From NCBI GenBank assembly GCA_013378335.1, contig CP040556.1:1240001-1304000 (forward strand): a stretch of DNA of 64,000 nucleotides. Direction: 5' to 3'. The position numbers were made by a program, and so were the translations under genes. The notes beneath the pieces are model-generated. The model had not been told where the DNA came from. It did no database searches and worked only from the letters and a program-made list of their open reading frames with translations. Of this stretch, positions 46,767 to 56,925 are shown in pieces; position 1 is the stretch's first letter; each line of letters begins with the position of its first letter. The DNA comes from Streptococcus sanguinis. Lineage in GTDB: Bacteria; Bacillota; Bacilli; Lactobacillales; Streptococcaceae.

Positions 46767-49559
46767 TTATAGTCTTCGGTATGATAAGCCATACAGATAG
46801 ACAACTCCAAACAAGAACAAGGCACCCAGCAAGGTTAAGAACAAGCTGCTGCTGTCTCCTGTTTTAGGAAGCTGGCCAAACTGTGTTGCCTGCTTACTGA
46901 GTTGCCGACGAGGACTTACAGGTTCAACAGAACGCAAACTCAACTGCGGAGGATTTTGTTGACCCGGAACCATGCTCTGCCTAGCTGCAGTAATCTGAAT
47001 AAGCTCCTTGTAATAACCTTCTCCCATGCTGAATTCTCTGTCTTGACTGTCAATCAAGGTTAGGGAAAGCACTGGACTGAACTGACCTTCTACTAAGCCT
47101 TTCAAGCCAATCTCAACCGGATTAGAATCATTGGCTTTTTTAGAAATCAGAACAGTATCACCAGAGATGGTATAGTCTGGACTCGGGAGAATGCTAAAAT
47201 GCTTAGTATCCATCTTAAGAGCAAGGCGGTAGTCATTTTTCTCTAGACCATTTAATCCACTCAGGGTAACCGTAGCTGTAAAAGGCTGATCTAGCTGAGC
47301 AGATGTAGGAACATTGACTTTGATATCCTTTACTGGATCGATATAAAAGAGACCATGCCCGATAGGATAGGCAACCTCTGTCTCAGACATGATGCCATCC
47401 TTGATACGCGGCACATTTACTGGTAGCGTTCCAACATGTTTTTGACCGTTGAAAATCACTTCCACTCCAGCCGGGATATTAGGACCGAAGGCATTATCCG
47501 GCTTCAGAGACTCAGTTGGATCCATACCCTTGTTTCCATAAACTGCTACAATAGCCTTGGCATTAGGATAATTCGCTACATCATAAGGTTTGGAAATGCT
47601 CATGACAGCTGCCTGTTTTCCAGTTGCATTTGCATAGTCCACGACTTCTGTCGGAACCCTTGTCAGCCAGAAATCGCTGGCCAGTTGAGATTGACGGCCA
47701 ATTTCAGAGATTAAGACAAGGTGAGTCGCTTGGTCAATCTTTCCTTTCAAATCTTCTAACTTGGTTGTCTTGCTGTAGTTCAGCGCTTCATATGTGACAC
47801 CTGCTGGAATCACTCCGTCGGCTATCAAACGCTTGACGCCCAGCTCTAGTCCAGGCACTTCATCGTCATAGGCTGCTAACAGCAAAATCCTATCGCCAGA
47901 TTTGACCTTAAAGGGCAGAACAGTATCATCGTTTTTAACTACCGTTACTGCACTAGCAGCGATTTTTCGTTCAGTATCTCTGTTCAGCTCTGAGCCAACG
48001 GCTTCTTCTGCCTTAGCTTGAGTTCGCTCAGATGGGTCAAAGTCTAAAACACCCCGTTTTTCTTTTAGATTCAAGATTCGGGTCACTGACTCATCTAATC
48101 TGCTGACTGGAATATCGCCTCTCTGAACCGCCAGCTCAATATCACTGATAATCTTGTCAATCTTGGCCAAATCGCTCTTGCTGCGTAAGACGGTTGGCAT
48201 CAGCACTACATCCACACCTGACTTGATTGCCATGATAGCTGCTTCAGATTCCCCGAAGTTTTTGGCAATCGCATCCATGCCCATAGCATCAGATACTACT
48301 ACACCCTTGTAGCCAAAATTTTTGCGAACAATGCCGGTAATAATGTCATCAGACAAGGTGGCAGGGATATAAATGGTTTCCCCAGTTTGCTTAGATATAA
48401 CCGTGTCTTTTTCGATCTGAGGATATTGAATATGAGCTGTCATCAGCATATCAGCACCCTTGTCAATAGCATCCTTGAAAGGCAGCAACTCCAAGGCTTC
48501 GAGCTCCGCATAGGATTTATCTACCAGAGGCAGACCAGTGTGTGAATCTACCGCCGTATCACCATGACCAGGAAAATGCTTAGCTGCTACTGCGACATTG
48601 TATTTCTGAATCCCCTCCATCATAGCCGTCCCCAAACGAGCAACAACCTTAGGGTCAGAAGAGAAGGAACGCAAACCAATAACTGGATTCTGCGGATTGT
48701 TATTTGTATCAAAAACAGGGGCAAAGTTGACATTCAAACCTAGAGCCGATAGCTCCCGTCCGATGATTTGACCTGCTTGATTAGCCAATTCTGGATCTCG
48801 CGTCGCGCCGACTGCCATGTTGCCAGGAAGAGCAGTCCCACTTCCCAAGCGATAGACGATACCACCTTCTTGGTCAATCGCGAGTAAGAGCGGCAACTTG
48901 CCATTTTTAGCTTGGTTACTAATAGCTGCTTGCTGCAGGGCCTGCGTCAAGGCTAAGGTTTGAGCAGTTCCCTTCACATTCTCAGCAAAAAGAATAACTC
49001 CGCCAAAGTCGTATTTATCAACCGCTTCTGCCACTTCTTTATTAAGCTCCGTCATATCTGACTGGGAGGCTTGGCCCTCTTGCTGCCATTTTCTGAAGTC
49101 CGGCATCAGCATCTGGGTAATCTTCTGACGAATTGTCATATCCGCCACAAGCTCCTTTACTCTCTTAGAAGCCGAAGGTGCATCACTCGCTGCCTGACCC
49201 TGCGCCTGATTGGCAGCTGAGGAAACTTCTGCAGACTGAGCTGTCGCTGGTTTGGCAGAATCTTCTAACAAATTCCCCATGTTACCAGCTTGACTTGAAG
49301 CATCTGCTTCAGTAGTTGCGACTGACGGAGCATCTGAGACCGGCAGAGCTTTTACAGCAATCTGACCATCCTGACTTGGCGTGCCCCTAGCCCCTGCACT
49401 ACTATCAGAAGAGTCCGTTGCAACTGCAGCACTTGCTTGTTCAGACTGGTTAGCAGGTTCCGGCAGCTGATTAGCCGTATCTGCTTCTATGGCACCCAAT
49501 GGCCAAAAAACTAGTAATGACAAGGCAAGCACCAATAGCAATTTATACCTTTTCATCAT
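46767..49559 (-). CDS. Cell wall-anchored beta-N-acetylhexosaminidase (GH3)
   Basis: 930 residues from ATG 49559 (GGAG seven bases upstream; the open frame extends 11 codons further but through the ribosome site). Signal peptide, Ala/Ser-rich linker (about 30-125), GH3 catalytic domain with DQEGG, KHFPGHGD (327-334, the NagZ-type His/Asp acid-base) and VVSDAMGMDAI (nucleophile Asp), a C-terminal domain, and the sortase signal LPKTG at 897-901 with hydrophobic tail. It should remove GlcNAc/GalNAc from host glycans at the surface. A perfect cre site overlaps the promoter. Confidence 0.93.
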   Translation of the reverse strand: MMKRYKLLLVLALSLLVFWPLGAIEADTANQLPEPANQSEQASAAVATDSSDSSAGARGTPSQDGQIAVKALPVSDAPSVATTEADASSQAGNMGNLLEDSAKPATAQSAEVSSAANQAQGQAASDAPSASKRVKELVADMTIRQKITQMLMPDFRKWQQEGQASQSDMTELNKEVAEAVDKYDFGGVILFAENVKGTAQTLALTQALQQAAISNQAKNGKLPLLLAIDQEGGIVYRLGSGTALPGNMAVGATRDPELANQAGQIIGRELSALGLNVNFAPVFDTNNNPQNPVIGLRSFSSDPKVVARLGTAMMEGIQKYNVAVAAKHFPGHGDTAVDSHTGLPLVDKSYAELEALELLPFKDAIDKGADMLMTAHIQYPQIEKDTVISKQTGETIYIPATLSDDIITGIVRKNFGYKGVVVSDAMGMDAIAKNFGESEAAIMAIKSGVDVVLMPTVLRSKSDLAKIDKIISDIELAVQRGDIPVSRLDESVTRILNLKEKRGVLDFDPSERTQAKAEEAVGSELNRDTERKIAASAVTVVKNDDTVLPFKVKSGDRILLLAAYDDEVPGLELGVKRLIADGVIPAGVTYEALNYSKTTKLEDLKGKIDQATHLVLISEIGRQSQLASDFWLTRVPTEVVDYANATGKQAAVMSISKPYDVANYPNAKAIVAVYGNKGMDPTESLKPDNAFGPNIPAGVEVIFNGQKHVGTLPVNVPRIKDGIMSETEVAYPIGHGLFYIDPVKDIKVNVPTSAQLDQPFTATVTLSGLNGLEKNDYRLALKMDTKHFSILPSPDYTISGDTVLISKKANDSNPVEIGLKGLVEGQFSPVLSLTLIDSQDREFSMGEGYYKELIQITAARQSMVPGQQNPPQLSLRSVEPVSPRRQLSKQATQFGQLPKTGDSSSLFLTLLGALFLFGVVYLYGLSYRRL

Positions 49560-49580
49560 AGGCATTCTCCTTTCATCCCT

Positions 49581-49617
49581 ATAATAGCACAAAAAATTAT
49601 GTTTGTAAACGTTTACA
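49581..49617 (-). promoter_or_regulatory. GH3 gene promoter with perfect CcpA cre site
   Basis: -10 TATTAT (49581-49586) preceded by TGC, 17-base spacer, -35 TTTACA (49604-49609). TGTAAACGTTTACA at 49604-49617 is a fully palindromic match to the cre consensus and contains the -35, so CcpA should repress when glucose is present. Confidence 0.8.
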
Positions 49618-49798
49618 TATTATCTAATTCTTGTTTGCTTTTATCACCAATTAGTAATATAATCTCTATAAAAACGAAATAGTATTACAATATTATAGAA
49701 ATGTTACAGAGGTATAATTTTATAGAAACAACATAACCCGACTGTTAAAAATGAGATTCTTTAATCTTATACTAACAGTTACATAGAAAGGATTTGCT

Positions 49799-50539
49799 AT
49801 GAGACAAGAAAAGAACACCAAAGCAATGTTCAACCGACGCTACTGGTTGGGCCTTTCACTCGTTTCTGCTGCGACTTTGGCAGCTGCTTTGATTTCCACC
49901 GGAACAGTCCAAGCGGAGAACAAGTCAATCCCAGACTGGACTTCTAGACGTGAAGTTGGTATTTACGATCCTAGTGTACCAGACATTGAGGACGACCCTA
50001 CTATCTTTGATGATCCAGGACCTATCAAAGTTCAGGAAGCCCCTAAGAGTGAGTTCCCTAATGCTTTTTATGATGAGTCTGGCGAAAGAATTACAAATAG
50101 AATCGTTCTTCACGAGGGTAAATACTACGGAGCGGACCTCTCTGGTTATACATACAAAGTTCAAGATGACTCAGCAGAACAAATTCCGACGAATCTAAAA
50201 AAATCCTTCTATACTAGTCCAACTGGTAACGTCTATTATTTTGATGACAAAGGACAAAGAGTCATTAACTTTTACACTGTTGACGGCAAGCAATACTTCT
50301 TTGATCATTACGGACGAATTGTTAAAAACAGATTTATTGATTTTACTGAATACACCTTCTACATCGGAGGAGATGGATCACCTTATAAAAACGGTCTTTA
50401 TAAGATTGGCAAGTACTACTATTACTTTGGTGAGTATGGTAATCTTTATAGGGAAACTATTGTCAACTACAACGGAAAGACCTATTATGCAAATTGGCAT
50501 GGCGTTGTCAATATAAAAGACGAAGAAGTTACACCATAG
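49799..50539 (+). CDS. Secreted protein with glucan/choline-binding-like repeats
   Basis: 246 residues: signal peptide (MFNRRYWLGLSLVSAATLAA, cleavage near TVQA-EN), an acidic spacer (about 40-85), then four to five aromatic repeats of the YYFDDKGQRV / QYFFDHYGRI / YYYFGEYGNL kind typical of CW_binding modules. No LPXTG or catalytic domain. It may coat the wall or bind glucan. Divergent from the GH3 gene with 239 bases between; GAAAGGA precedes ATG 49799. Exact ligand unknown. Confidence 0.8.
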   Translation: MRQEKNTKAMFNRRYWLGLSLVSAATLAAALISTGTVQAENKSIPDWTSRREVGIYDPSVPDIEDDPTIFDDPGPIKVQEAPKSEFPNAFYDESGERITNRIVLHEGKYYGADLSGYTYKVQDDSAEQIPTNLKKSFYTSPTGNVYYFDDKGQRVINFYTVDGKQYFFDHYGRIVKNRFIDFTEYTFYIGGDGSPYKNGLYKIGKYYYYFGEYGNLYRETIVNYNGKTYYANWHGVVNIKDEEVTP

Positions 50540-50555
50540 TAAAAAGTTCCGATAT

Positions 50556-50577
50556 AAAAAATCCCCCGCTTGATAGC
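50556..50577. terminator. Bidirectional terminator between the repeat protein gene and rpmA
   Basis: AATCCCC / GGGGATT stem with A-run on one side and T-run on the other, serving both converging genes. Confidence 0.85.
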
Positions 50578-50600
50578 AGGGGATTTTATTCATTTCTGAA

Positions 50601-50894
50601 TTATTTAGCGATTGGGTAAACAGAAACTTGTTTCTTATCGCGTCCTTTGCGTTCAAAGCGTACTACGCCTTCAACTTTTGCGAACAAAGTATCATCTCCG
50701 CCGCGTCCAACGTTGACACCTGCATGGATGTGAGTGCCACGTTGACGGTAAAGGATAGAGCCGCCTGTTACGGTTTGACCGTCAGCTGCTTTAGCTCCCA
50801 GACGTTTCGCTTGTGAATCACGTCCGTTAGATGTAGAACCTCCACCTTTTTTGTGGGCGAATAGTTGCAAGTTAGCAAGATTCATTTTTAACAT
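50601..50894 (-). CDS. rpmA: 50S ribosomal protein L27
   Basis: 97 residues. Starts [12 protein letters not shown] before the mature [16 protein letters not shown]. That extension is the Firmicutes form that must be removed by the Prp protease (established in S. aureus), whose gene is directly upstream. Confidence 0.97.
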   Translation of the reverse strand: MLKMNLANLQLFAHKKGGGSTSNGRDSQAKRLGAKAADGQTVTGGSILYRQRGTHIHAGVNVGRGGDDTLFAKVEGVVRFERKGRDKKQVSVYPIAK

Positions 50895-50911
50895 AATGTT
50901 TTTCCTCCGTG

Positions 50912-51256
50912 TTAGTTTTCTGTGATAACTCTGGTTTGGACGAACTCAGACGAGTCCTCCGATAAGTTTGCCATTCCTAGGAAAAATGATTCAAAGAAAA
51001 GCTGAGTCATCTCTCTCTGGCTCGGTGCAATATCTGTCGGGATTTCAACCCGTAAGAATCCACCTTCATCTTCGTTTAATTCTAAGGTCGGTTCGTAGCC
51101 TGCGAATTTCTCAACTGAATTGACAAAATTAATGGCGAGCGTCGAAACGGACGCACACACGACATCATAGCCGTATTCACCACTCGCGGCGTGACCTGTG
51201 ATTTCTGCACGCCTCAGTTCGCCATCCTCGGCTCTTTCAAAGACTGCGTGTATCAT
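50912..51256 (-). CDS. prp: Ribosomal-processing cysteine protease Prp
   Basis: 114 residues. Catalytic H22 ([12 protein letters not shown]) and C34 (VVCASVS) at family positions. It trims the L27 N-terminus. Located between rplU and rpmA, the usual order. Confidence 0.95.
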   Translation of the reverse strand: MIHAVFERAEDGELRRAEITGHAASGEYGYDVVCASVSTLAINFVNSVEKFAGYEPTLELNEDEGGFLRVEIPTDIAPSQREMTQLFFESFFLGMANLSEDSSEFVQTRVITEN

Positions 51257-51271
51257 TTAATCTCCTTAAAA

Positions 51272-51586
51272 TTAAGCGTTGATAGCGTTGATGACAACTT
51301 TTGTATATGGTTGACGGTGACCTTGTTTACGATGGCTGCCTTTTTTAGGTTTGTACTTGTAAGTAACAACCTTCTTTTGCTTGCCTTGTTTTTCAACAGT
51401 TCCGACAACAGAAGCTCCAGCAACAAGCGGAGTTCCTACAACAGTGTTTTCACCACCAACAAGAACAACTTCGTCAAAAGTAACGTCTTGACCAGCTTCA
51501 GCGTTTAACTTTTCAACGTAGATTGCTTGACCAACTTCAACTTTAACTTGTTTTCCGCCAGTTTTAATGATTGCGTATGTGCTCAT
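51272..51586 (-). CDS. rplU: 50S ribosomal protein L21
   Basis: 104 residues, starting [19 protein letters not shown] and ending in the basic [21 protein letters not shown] tail that contacts 23S rRNA. AGGAGG precedes ATG 51586. First gene of rplU-prp-rpmA. Confidence 0.98.
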   Translation of the reverse strand: MSTYAIIKTGGKQVKVEVGQAIYVEKLNAEAGQDVTFDEVVLVGGENTVVGTPLVAGASVVGTVEKQGKQKKVVTYKYKPKKGSHRKQGHRQPYTKVVINAINA

Positions 51587-51812
51587 TATGCACCTCCTAT
51601 GATTTTTAGGGTTTCCCCGGATTTTGTGAAGACTCGCCTAGCATCGTGGGACGAACCACTTAAGAGAAGAGCTCTAAGTATAACAAAGAATAAACTAGGA
51701 ATTGAGCCGAAGGCATAACTTGTGTTAGGCAAAGCGATAATGACGAAGTTTAAATTTGTTATACGACGAGCAACGATGTTCGTGCGGTTGCACAGGAATG
51801 TGCATAGTCAAC
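51587..51812 (-). ncRNA. Ribosomal protein L21 leader
   Basis: About 226 bases between the predicted start and rplU. Contains GC-richer pairing blocks, including TGCACATTCCTGTGCA near 51788-51804 and GGGGAAACCC near 51610. The L21 leader is a known conserved firmicute element at this position; assigned by context. Confidence 0.6.
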
Positions 51813-51818
51813 TCTATA

Positions 51819-51847
51819 AGTATAGCACTTCTGCAGCTCTTTAGCAA
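51819..51847 (-). promoter_or_regulatory. rplU-prp-rpmA promoter
   Basis: -35 TTGCTA (51842-51847), 17 bases, -10 TATACT (51819-51824). The following 51848-51970 shows no gene. Confidence 0.65.
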
Positions 51848-51970
51848 GCTTTTTCATCTCATGAAAACGGATTTTCGAGGATTATCTTTAAATTTTGTCC
51901 ACTAATGAACTAAGACAACCTCTGTTATATGCTAACTGCTTTATTAAATAATTATTAGTTCAAAAAAATT

Positions 51971-52492
51971 CTAAATATAACGCCGTACCCTATCTTGATA
52001 GTCTTGATAAGCTTTCCCAAACCTTTCAAGACACCAGCGCTCCTCAGAGAGAATAATCCAGTGGGCCGCAGTCTGAAAAGTCACTAAAATCAGAAAGAAA
52101 ATCATTGATTTGGTCAAAAAAGCTATTCCTAAAAAACAAACAAAGTAAGCTACATACATGGGATTACGGGAATAGCGATAAAGGCCCTTTGTATTCATGC
52201 CGTTTGCATCTGGTCTAGCGAAATCCCTCATACTGATAGCACACAAAGCCAAACCAAGCAGGTAAATAGCTATGCCAGCATAAAAGAAAACAGAAAAATC
52301 AAACTTAATTTCAAGCAAAAAAGGAGTTATGAACAAGGCTAAATTGCTCAATTGATAAATCATATAAGCTATCTTTTCCTTTCCTTGGACTGGTGCAAAA
52401 TAAGCTGCGCGTGACAAAGCATTTTTGCCAAAATGACTTAATAAAGGAAAACGAATCAGCAAAAAAGGAATTAAGAGAAAAACAGCCAGCAT
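51971..52492 (-). CDS. Isoprenylcysteine methyltransferase-like membrane protein
   Basis: 173 residues from ATG 52492 (AAGGTGA upstream). Four to five helices and the C-terminal SAM-binding region of the ICMT/PEMT fold: GLYRYSRNPMYVAYFVCFLG and EERWCLERFGKAYQDYQDRVRRY. Bacterial substrates of this group are mostly unknown. Confidence 0.82.
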   Translation of the reverse strand: MLAVFLLIPFLLIRFPLLSHFGKNALSRAAYFAPVQGKEKIAYMIYQLSNLALFITPFLLEIKFDFSVFFYAGIAIYLLGLALCAISMRDFARPDANGMNTKGLYRYSRNPMYVAYFVCFLGIAFLTKSMIFFLILVTFQTAAHWIILSEERWCLERFGKAYQDYQDRVRRYI

Positions 52493-52513
52493 AAACGTCA
52501 CCTTCTCTCGCTT

Positions 52514-53728
52514 TTACAAGAGCCCCTCAATCAGCTCATCAACTTCATCAGCCTCTGCTTGCGGTCTGATTTCTGTAATTATGATACCTGCGACAGCGCG
52601 CTCAACCAAGCCTTCAACATCTAGGTAAGTTTCGTACTGCTCGGCATTCTTGATTTTCGGATTGGTTTTAGGTCGATCTGGCGCAAAAATAGTACAACAA
52701 TCTTCAAATGGCTGGATAGAGATTTGGAAAGTATCAATTTTCTCTGCAATCTCGATAATTTCCAGCTTGTCCATGGTCACGACAGGACGGATAACCGGTG
52801 TATTGGTCACGGCATTGATAGCCTGCATACTCTCAATGGTTTGACTTGCCACCTGACCAAGACTTTCTCCGTTGATAATGACTTGAGCGCCCCGCTCCTC
52901 TCGAATCCGGTCTGTAATGCGCATCATAAAGCGACGAGTCAGTGTCATCAGGTAGGCTTCTGGAGCCTTGGCTTTGATTTCCTCCTGAATCTCTGTAAAA
53001 GGTACTTCGATAAACTGGATATTGCCACCGAACTTGGTCAATTTTCGCGTCAAATCTTGAGCTTTTTTCAATGCACCTGGACTGGTGTAAGGCGGACTGG
53101 CAAAGTGAACTGCCTCAATATCTACACCGCGCTTGAGAGCCAGATAGCCCGCCACTGGTGAGTCAATCCCACCTGAGAGCATGAGCATGCCCTTGCCAGA
53201 AGTGCCGACTGGCAATCCCCCAGCACCACGAATCGTCTCATAAGAGATATAGGCCGCTTCTTCGCGAATTTCGACCCGAAGTTCAATATCCGGTGCTTTC
53301 ATTTTGACCTGAACATTGGGAATGGCCTCAAAAACAGCATCACCAAGTGTCTGGTTAAGCTCGCGGCTATCCAATTCAAAGCTGTGGTCACTGCGCTTGC
53401 TGGTAATCTTAAAGGTCATCCCTTCCTGATAGACTTGCTTCATGATGGTTTGAACAGCTTCAATCAAGGCTGGTACAGACTTTTTAACCCTATAAGATGG
53501 TGAGAAATTCTGAATCCCAAAAATCTGCTTGAGTGATTCAGCGACCGGCTGATAATCGGTTCCTTGCAGATAGATATGAGTGCGGTCACGGTCAGCCTTG
53601 ACATGGACCTGCGGATAGACTGACAAAACAGCCTGGATATTGCGTTTGAGTTTGTTAATAAAGCGCATGCGGTTCTTGCCCTTGGTTGAGAGCTCACCGT
53701 AGCGTACCATAATTTCTGAATAATGCAT
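52514..53728 (-). CDS. thiI: tRNA 4-thiouridine synthase ThiI
   Basis: 404 residues: ferredoxin-like plus THUMP domain (about 1-165), PP-loop [18 protein letters not shown] (about 182-200) and a catalytic domain. No C-terminal rhodanese, as usual in Firmicutes. It adds sulfur to tRNA U8. Three bases after the desulfurase gene. Confidence 0.95.
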   Translation of the reverse strand: MHYSEIMVRYGELSTKGKNRMRFINKLKRNIQAVLSVYPQVHVKADRDRTHIYLQGTDYQPVAESLKQIFGIQNFSPSYRVKKSVPALIEAVQTIMKQVYQEGMTFKITSKRSDHSFELDSRELNQTLGDAVFEAIPNVQVKMKAPDIELRVEIREEAAYISYETIRGAGGLPVGTSGKGMLMLSGGIDSPVAGYLALKRGVDIEAVHFASPPYTSPGALKKAQDLTRKLTKFGGNIQFIEVPFTEIQEEIKAKAPEAYLMTLTRRFMMRITDRIREERGAQVIINGESLGQVASQTIESMQAINAVTNTPVIRPVVTMDKLEIIEIAEKIDTFQISIQPFEDCCTIFAPDRPKTNPKIKNAEQYETYLDVEGLVERAVAGIIITEIRPQAEADEVDELIEGLL

Positions 53729-53731
53729 TGT

Positions 53732-54874
53732 TTACCTGACTTTTCTGGTTTTTTCGTAAATAATTTTAAAGGTTGTCAAAAATTGCTCTATCTGGCTCAT
53801 GTCATTGCCAGCATCCAAACTGATACGGACAGCAGTCTGAGCGAGCGATTTTTCGACTCCCATAGCGATTAGGGTTCCTGCCGGCTTTCCAGCCTTAGAC
53901 GAGCAAGCGCTGGTAGTCGAGATATAGATCTCGTAGTTTTCAAACGCATGGACGACGACTTCGCCTCGCACCCCCTTGATACCAAAGGTTAGTATATGGG
54001 GCGCAAAACCCTCCATGTCTGAGAAAATCACCACATCTGGATACTTCTGCAACTCTTCAAGGAGAATTTTTTTCATCTGAGCCGTCTGCTGGACAAATAC
54101 TTCTTGCTTTTCCATGGAAAGGCGCAGTGCCTTGGCCGTCGCTGCAATGCCAGCTAAATTTTCCGTCGTTGAGCGTTTGTCAGACTCCTGACCGCCACCG
54201 GTCAAGAGGGGACTGATTTTCTTACCAGACTTGATATAGACAAATCCTACGCCTCGTACACCGTGAAATTTATGACTGGAAAATGTCGCAAAATCCACGC
54301 GATCCGTCAGATAGGCAGCTGTTGGAATCTTCGTAACAGCCTGTACAGCGTCCACATGAAAGGAAATAGTGGGTTTGTCTGCTAGGAGTTCGGATATTTT
54401 CTGAATGGGCTGAATACTGCCGATTTCATTATTGACAGCCATGATGGAGATTAGAGTGGTGTCTGGTCGAATCAGCTCCGCTAGCTTGCCTACCTCAACA
54501 ATACCAGCCTTATCAACTGGTGCAAAATCAACTTCAAACCCTTGACTCTGAAGCCAGAGGGCTGATTCTTTAACCGCGGGATGCTCAATATTAGATACGA
54601 TGATGTGTTTGCCAAAAGGAACCTTTTCAAAAGCAACTCCCTTAAGTACCCAATTGTCCCCTTCTGTCCCTCCGGACGTAAAAAAAATCTCCGAAGAAGA
54701 CTTGCCTAAAAGCTCTGCTATTTGCCGGCGAGAAGCTTCTAAGAGACGGGTTGCCTGACTACCTAAGCTGTGCAGACTGGATGGATTGCCCCAGATTTTT
54801 GAAGCTACTTCTGTGTAAGCAGCTAAGGCCTCTGGATAAGGCTTGGTTGTCGCTGAATTATCTAAATAAATCAT
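53732..54874 (-). CDS. Cysteine desulfurase (NifS/IscS-like)
   Basis: 380 residues from ATG 54874, chosen for AGAGG seven bases upstream. PLP-binding K202 (FSSHKFHGVRG) and persulfide C324 (STTSACSSKAG) are present. It supplies persulfide sulfur, most likely to the adjacent ThiI. Confidence 0.94.
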   Translation of the reverse strand: MIYLDNSATTKPYPEALAAYTEVASKIWGNPSSLHSLGSQATRLLEASRRQIAELLGKSSSEIFFTSGGTEGDNWVLKGVAFEKVPFGKHIIVSNIEHPAVKESALWLQSQGFEVDFAPVDKAGIVEVGKLAELIRPDTTLISIMAVNNEIGSIQPIQKISELLADKPTISFHVDAVQAVTKIPTAAYLTDRVDFATFSSHKFHGVRGVGFVYIKSGKKISPLLTGGGQESDKRSTTENLAGIAATAKALRLSMEKQEVFVQQTAQMKKILLEELQKYPDVVIFSDMEGFAPHILTFGIKGVRGEVVVHAFENYEIYISTTSACSSKAGKPAGTLIAMGVEKSLAQTAVRISLDAGNDMSQIEQFLTTFKIIYEKTRKVR

Positions 54875-54935
54875 GTTCTTTCCTCTAAATTTCAATACTC
54901 CTATTGTAACACGAAAGAGAAACTGGAACAAGAAA

Positions 54936-54968
54936 GAAAAAGCCCTAAATTCTGTAGAACTTAGGGCT
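54936..54968 (-). terminator. Terminator of fbp
   Basis: AGCCCTAA / TTAGGGCT stem (54941-54948, 54961-54968) then TTTTTC on the minus strand. Confidence 0.85.
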
Positions 54969-54973
54969 AAACA

Positions 54974-56884
54974 TCACCAGTCATAAAACTCATGCAGCAA
55001 GTCAAAGAGTTCCTGTTGTTGAGCTAACAAGCTCTGACCAATGGTAGTAGATTTGATGAGGGTTCGTTCCTCTACATTTTCAATCACCTTTTTCAGTGAG
55101 GTCTGAGCAAAAGGCGATTCCACAACTTTTTGAGCATTTTGGAAAGGCTGATGGGTCACCAACTGGAAACCATAGGAATTATTGAGCAATGAATAGCTGG
55201 CCGTTCCAGTTTTCTTCTGATAGGCCTTGCAGAGGCCACCATCAATGACAAAGAGCAAACCGCCACCACGGATAGGCGACTCTCCCTTACCCGTCTTAAC
55301 CGGAGTATGCCCATTGACCATCCTAGACTCTTGAGAAAAGAGGCCAAATTCTTCCAAAATAAGCTGGCAGACTTTCTCAGAATTACGATAAGAAAAATAA
55401 GAATTTTCCACTTCCTTGTGGGTGTCCTTATCTTCAATGAAATAGCGCTCCAAGGTGGTCATCTTTTCTTTGCCAAACAAAGGCGACAGCTTACCTTTCC
55501 AGCAATACCAAATCAAGTCAGTCGACAAATCATCCCCCACTTCCTTGTTCTTGGCCGACTGCCGAATATGATACTCAAAGAAATCCAGCAATTCCTTGCC
55601 TGCATAATGGGCTTGATTGAGAATGAAAGGCTGGAATTCTCCTGACGGCTCCAGAGGAATGCAGCCGTGAAAAAGCAAGTGATGGTTGTAAATCTTATAC
55701 ATAGAGCCCTTGTTCATCAGAAGACTCATATGCTCAGCCATCTTAAGAGAACTTTGGAATGAGGCCAGCATACTGTCTACAGCTTGATTTTCTTCTGGTG
55801 TCAAAGCTGACGGATTTTCCGGATTGATAGTTTGGAAACAGGTGTTAACCAGAGGATGCTTGGTATCGTCAATCGTAACACTTTCTTCCCAATAATCAAT
55901 CTTGTCCAGCATAACATGGTCCTGCATCTGGAATTCAGGCCGTCGTTTGATGAGTTGATTTTCCAGCTTAAACTGGATAATCGCTAAGGCTTGGTGAACC
56001 TTTTCCAGCTGCAGAATTTCCTCATCTGAAAACTCCTGCTCTCTGCTGCCTAGAATGGGTCTAAACTTAGGATTAGACTGGTAAGTCTTGTCCGCAAAAA
56101 GAGTCAAGGAGCGCAGGTTTAAACCATAATCTTTCTCGATATCCCAGAGATAGCCATAGCGAGCTGCTATGCGCAGTACATTGAGCAAGCAGGCCTTAGA
56201 GCCAAAAAAGGCTCCCATCCAGATAATGTCGTGGTTGCCCCACTGAATATCAAGCGAGTGAAAATGCTGCAGTTCATCCATGACCTGAGCACTGCCAGCT
56301 CCTCGGTCAAAAATATCTCCAACCACATGCAGATGGTCGATCAACAACTGCCGAATACTTCGGGACAAGCCTAGGATAAAAGGTACAGCTTCCCGCAATT
56401 CAATCACATAAGTCAAGATATTCTCAAAATAGGATTTTTTATCAGCTAGAGCCCTGTCACTATAGAGCAACTCCTCGATAATATAGGCATATTGTGGTGG
56501 CAAGGCCTTTCTGACCTTGGACCGACTGTATTTTGCACCTGCAAAAGCCAGCAAGTTCAAGAGCTGGGGAATGGTTTCCTGATACCAGTCTTGGCCTTTC
56601 GTTTCTTCCCCCAGCACAAGCTCAGGATAGGAAACCAGCGCTGACAGCCGATCCTTATGAGATTCTGACAAGCTGTCCCCAAAACAGTCCTTGATCTTCT
56701 CATTGAGGATACCTGCACAACTTCTCAAAATATAGTCAAAAGCAGCAAACTCCCCGTGAATGTCACTGATATACAGCTCCGTCCCTTTGGGCAAGTTCAA
56801 AATTGCCTCTAGGTTGGTCAGCTCTGTAATGACTTTCTGGCGACTGTCAAATTCTTTCAGTAAAATACGCTTATATTGCTCCAT
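54974..56884 (-). CDS. fbp: Fructose-1,6-bisphosphatase, class III
   Basis: 636 residues. Metallophosphatase motifs YISDIHGEFAAFDYIL, HVVGDIFDRGAG and WGNHDIIWMG, and a later GHTPVKTGKGE. Opposes phosphofructokinase; needed for gluconeogenic flux. GAGGG lies before ATG 56884. Follows the ppsR-ccpN block, consistent with shared control of reverse glycolysis. Confidence 0.95.
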   Translation of the reverse strand: MEQYKRILLKEFDSRQKVITELTNLEAILNLPKGTELYISDIHGEFAAFDYILRSCAGILNEKIKDCFGDSLSESHKDRLSALVSYPELVLGEETKGQDWYQETIPQLLNLLAFAGAKYSRSKVRKALPPQYAYIIEELLYSDRALADKKSYFENILTYVIELREAVPFILGLSRSIRQLLIDHLHVVGDIFDRGAGSAQVMDELQHFHSLDIQWGNHDIIWMGAFFGSKACLLNVLRIAARYGYLWDIEKDYGLNLRSLTLFADKTYQSNPKFRPILGSREQEFSDEEILQLEKVHQALAIIQFKLENQLIKRRPEFQMQDHVMLDKIDYWEESVTIDDTKHPLVNTCFQTINPENPSALTPEENQAVDSMLASFQSSLKMAEHMSLLMNKGSMYKIYNHHLLFHGCIPLEPSGEFQPFILNQAHYAGKELLDFFEYHIRQSAKNKEVGDDLSTDLIWYCWKGKLSPLFGKEKMTTLERYFIEDKDTHKEVENSYFSYRNSEKVCQLILEEFGLFSQESRMVNGHTPVKTGKGESPIRGGGLLFVIDGGLCKAYQKKTGTASYSLLNNSYGFQLVTHQPFQNAQKVVESPFAQTSLKKVIENVEERTLIKSTTIGQSLLAQQQELFDLLHEFYDW

Positions 56885-56925
56885 CTTATGCCCTCACTCT
56901 ATAACCGCTCTCTCAATCTTCTCTC

